From Candidatus Methanophagales archaeon (GTDB lineage Archaea > Halobacteriota > Syntropharchaeia > Alkanophagales > Methanospirareceae), in assembly GCA_030621535.1 (NCBI GenBank), contig JAUXHM010000062.1:1-6557 (forward strand): a DNA stretch of 6,557 bases, in the 5' to 3' direction. Made by a program: the position numbers and the translations under genes. Below the pieces are notes generated by a model. It saw nothing but the letters and a program-made list of their open reading frames with translations. It had not been told where the DNA came from and ran no database searches. Positions 5,584 through 6,557 of the stretch are shown piece by piece. Numbering within the stretch: position 1 is the stretch's first letter; each line of letters begins with the position of its first letter.

Positions 5584-6557
5584 ATGATAATTAACGCTGA
5601 CCTGCATATCCATTCACATTATTCGGCAGCTACTTCTCCTCGTATGGATTTACCCACGCTGGCGAAAGAAGGTACAAGAAAAGGGATACAGCTGCTCGGC
5701 ACCGGTGATTGTTTACATCCGAAATGGTTAAAAGGGATAAAAGAGCTGGAGGAAAGGAACGGGATTTTTTACTTTACGGGTAGGGACAAAGGCAAAAGCA
5801 AAAATACAAATACCGATTTTGTGCTTACGGTGGAAGTAGAAGATATGAGAAGAGTGCATCATTTGCTCATACTGCCTGCCATCGCGAAGGCGGAGGAATT
5901 ATACGAGTCGTTCAGCAGGTATTCGCGGGACATTGATTCGGATGGCAGACCTTCGCTGAGACTGCGTGGTGATGAAATAGCAGAACATGCAAAGGATGCA
6001 GAAGCTCTTATAGGTCCCTGTCATGCGTTCACGCCCTGGACAGCTTTATACGCATACCATAATTCGCTGCAGGAGTGCTATGGCGATATGACAGGATACA
6101 TTTCATTTGTGGAGCTGGGTTTGAGTGCGGATTCGTCTTATGCAGACCGAATAGAAGAGTTAAGAGAGCTTACGTTTTTGACTAACTCGGATGCGCATTC
6201 GCCTTACCCCATTCGGCTGGCGAGAGAGTTCAACAGGTTTCAAGTGGAGGACACGAGTTTTGACGAGTTGAAAGCAGCAATAGAGCGAAAAAGAGGCAGA
6301 AAGCCCGTGCTTAACGTGGGTGTGCCGCCAGCGGAGGGTAAGTATAACGAAAGTGCATGTATCAGATGCTATAAGCATTATCTGCTCACCGAGGCGATAA
6401 TAAGAAAATGGAGATGTGAGTGCGGCGGTCTGATAAAGAAAGGTGTGCGTGACCGAGTAAATGAACTTGCGAATTGCGACGGCACGCATCCCGAACACAG
6501 ACCCCCTTATTTGCATTTGATACCGCTGGCTATGATAATCGGATTGGCATTGCATAA
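5584..6557 (+). CDS. Endonuclease Q (EndoQ), PHP-domain DNA repair nuclease, 3' end beyond the window
   Basis: 324 codons are present with no stop before the window edge. Known members are about 400-425 residues, so roughly the last quarter is missing. EndoQ nicks DNA 5' of deaminated bases (uracil, hypoxanthine, xanthine) and abasic sites, starting their repair. The PHP metal site is complete: Asp6, His8 and His10 in DLHIHSHYS, Asp42 in GTGD, Glu84 in TVEVED, His92-His93, His147 in GPCHAFTPW, and Asp203 with His205 in TNSDAHSP. A zinc-binding region follows, with Cys259, Cys262, Cys278 and Cys280 (CIRC, then CEC). The ATG at 5584 puts the first metal motif at residue 6, as in the family, and no start codon lies upstream in frame after the tRNA. 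There is no ribosome site and no clear box A; it may be leaderless or co-transcribed with the tRNA. The visible C-terminal part HLIPLAMIIGLAL also fits the family. Confidence 0.93.
   Translation, partial: MIINADLHIHSHYSAATSPRMDLPTLAKEGTRKGIQLLGTGDCLHPKWLKGIKELEERNGIFYFTGRDKGKSKNTNTDFVLTVEVEDMRRVHHLLILPAIAKAEELYESFSRYSRDIDSDGRPSLRLRGDEIAEHAKDAEALIGPCHAFTPWTALYAYHNSLQECYGDMTGYISFVELGLSADSSYADRIEELRELTFLTNSDAHSPYPIRLAREFNRFQVEDTSFDELKAAIERKRGRKPVLNVGVPPAEGKYNESACIRCYKHYLLTEAIIRKWRCECGGLIKKGVRDRVNELANCDGTHPEHRPPYLHLIPLAMIIGLALH

Noticed and set aside
6160..6555. A 131-codon open frame on the minus strand near the right edge.
   Set aside because: It lies wholly within the endonuclease Q gene, opposite its conserved TNSDAHSP and zinc-region codons, and shows no domain motif.

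Overview
This window is almost certainly archaeal. It carries an initiator tRNA with the A1-U72 acceptor pair typical of Archaea, a gene for the DNA-repair enzyme endonuclease Q, a DUF373 membrane protein (a family known essentially from Archaea), and TTTATATA-type box A promoters placed for leaderless or nearly leaderless transcripts. A corrinoid-protein activator next to an AMP-forming acetyl-CoA synthetase points to an anaerobe with C1/acetyl-CoA metabolism. A Methanosarcinales, ANME or alkane-oxidising relative is my best guess, but the lineage is inference.

Layout: bases 1-223 are mostly non-coding, with at most the last codons of a gene entering from the left. On the minus strand (224-1801) is a RACo-type reductive activator of corrinoid proteins. 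A 72-bp divergent promoter region separates it from the acetyl-CoA synthetase gene (1874-3925, plus). That gene converges on the DUF373 gene (4088-5230, minus), and the 162-bp gap between them holds a hairpin and an inverted repeat built of 9-nt units. DUF373 reads away from the initiator tRNA (5461-5535, plus); their 230-bp gap holds a box A for each and a second inverted repeat built of 10-nt units. A T-rich hairpin follows the tRNA, and then endonuclease Q starts at 5584 and runs off the right edge.

How the genes relate: the activator would use ATP to return Co(II) corrinoid to Co(I) in a methyl-carrying protein, and the synthetase would make acetyl-CoA from acetate. Their divergent arrangement allows a link through methyl and acetyl-CoA chemistry, but does not prove one. 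The right half is a housekeeping neighbourhood of translation initiation and repair of deaminated DNA.

I see no defence system, CRISPR array, insertion sequence or phage gene. The least explained content is the pair of inverted repeats. Both are made of short tandem units with a GCAGA core, and they share a 22-23-nt block at and before the right arm. The function of DUF373 is also unknown. The coding genes look intact; the only clear oddity among them is an altered segment in the C-terminal part of the synthetase.
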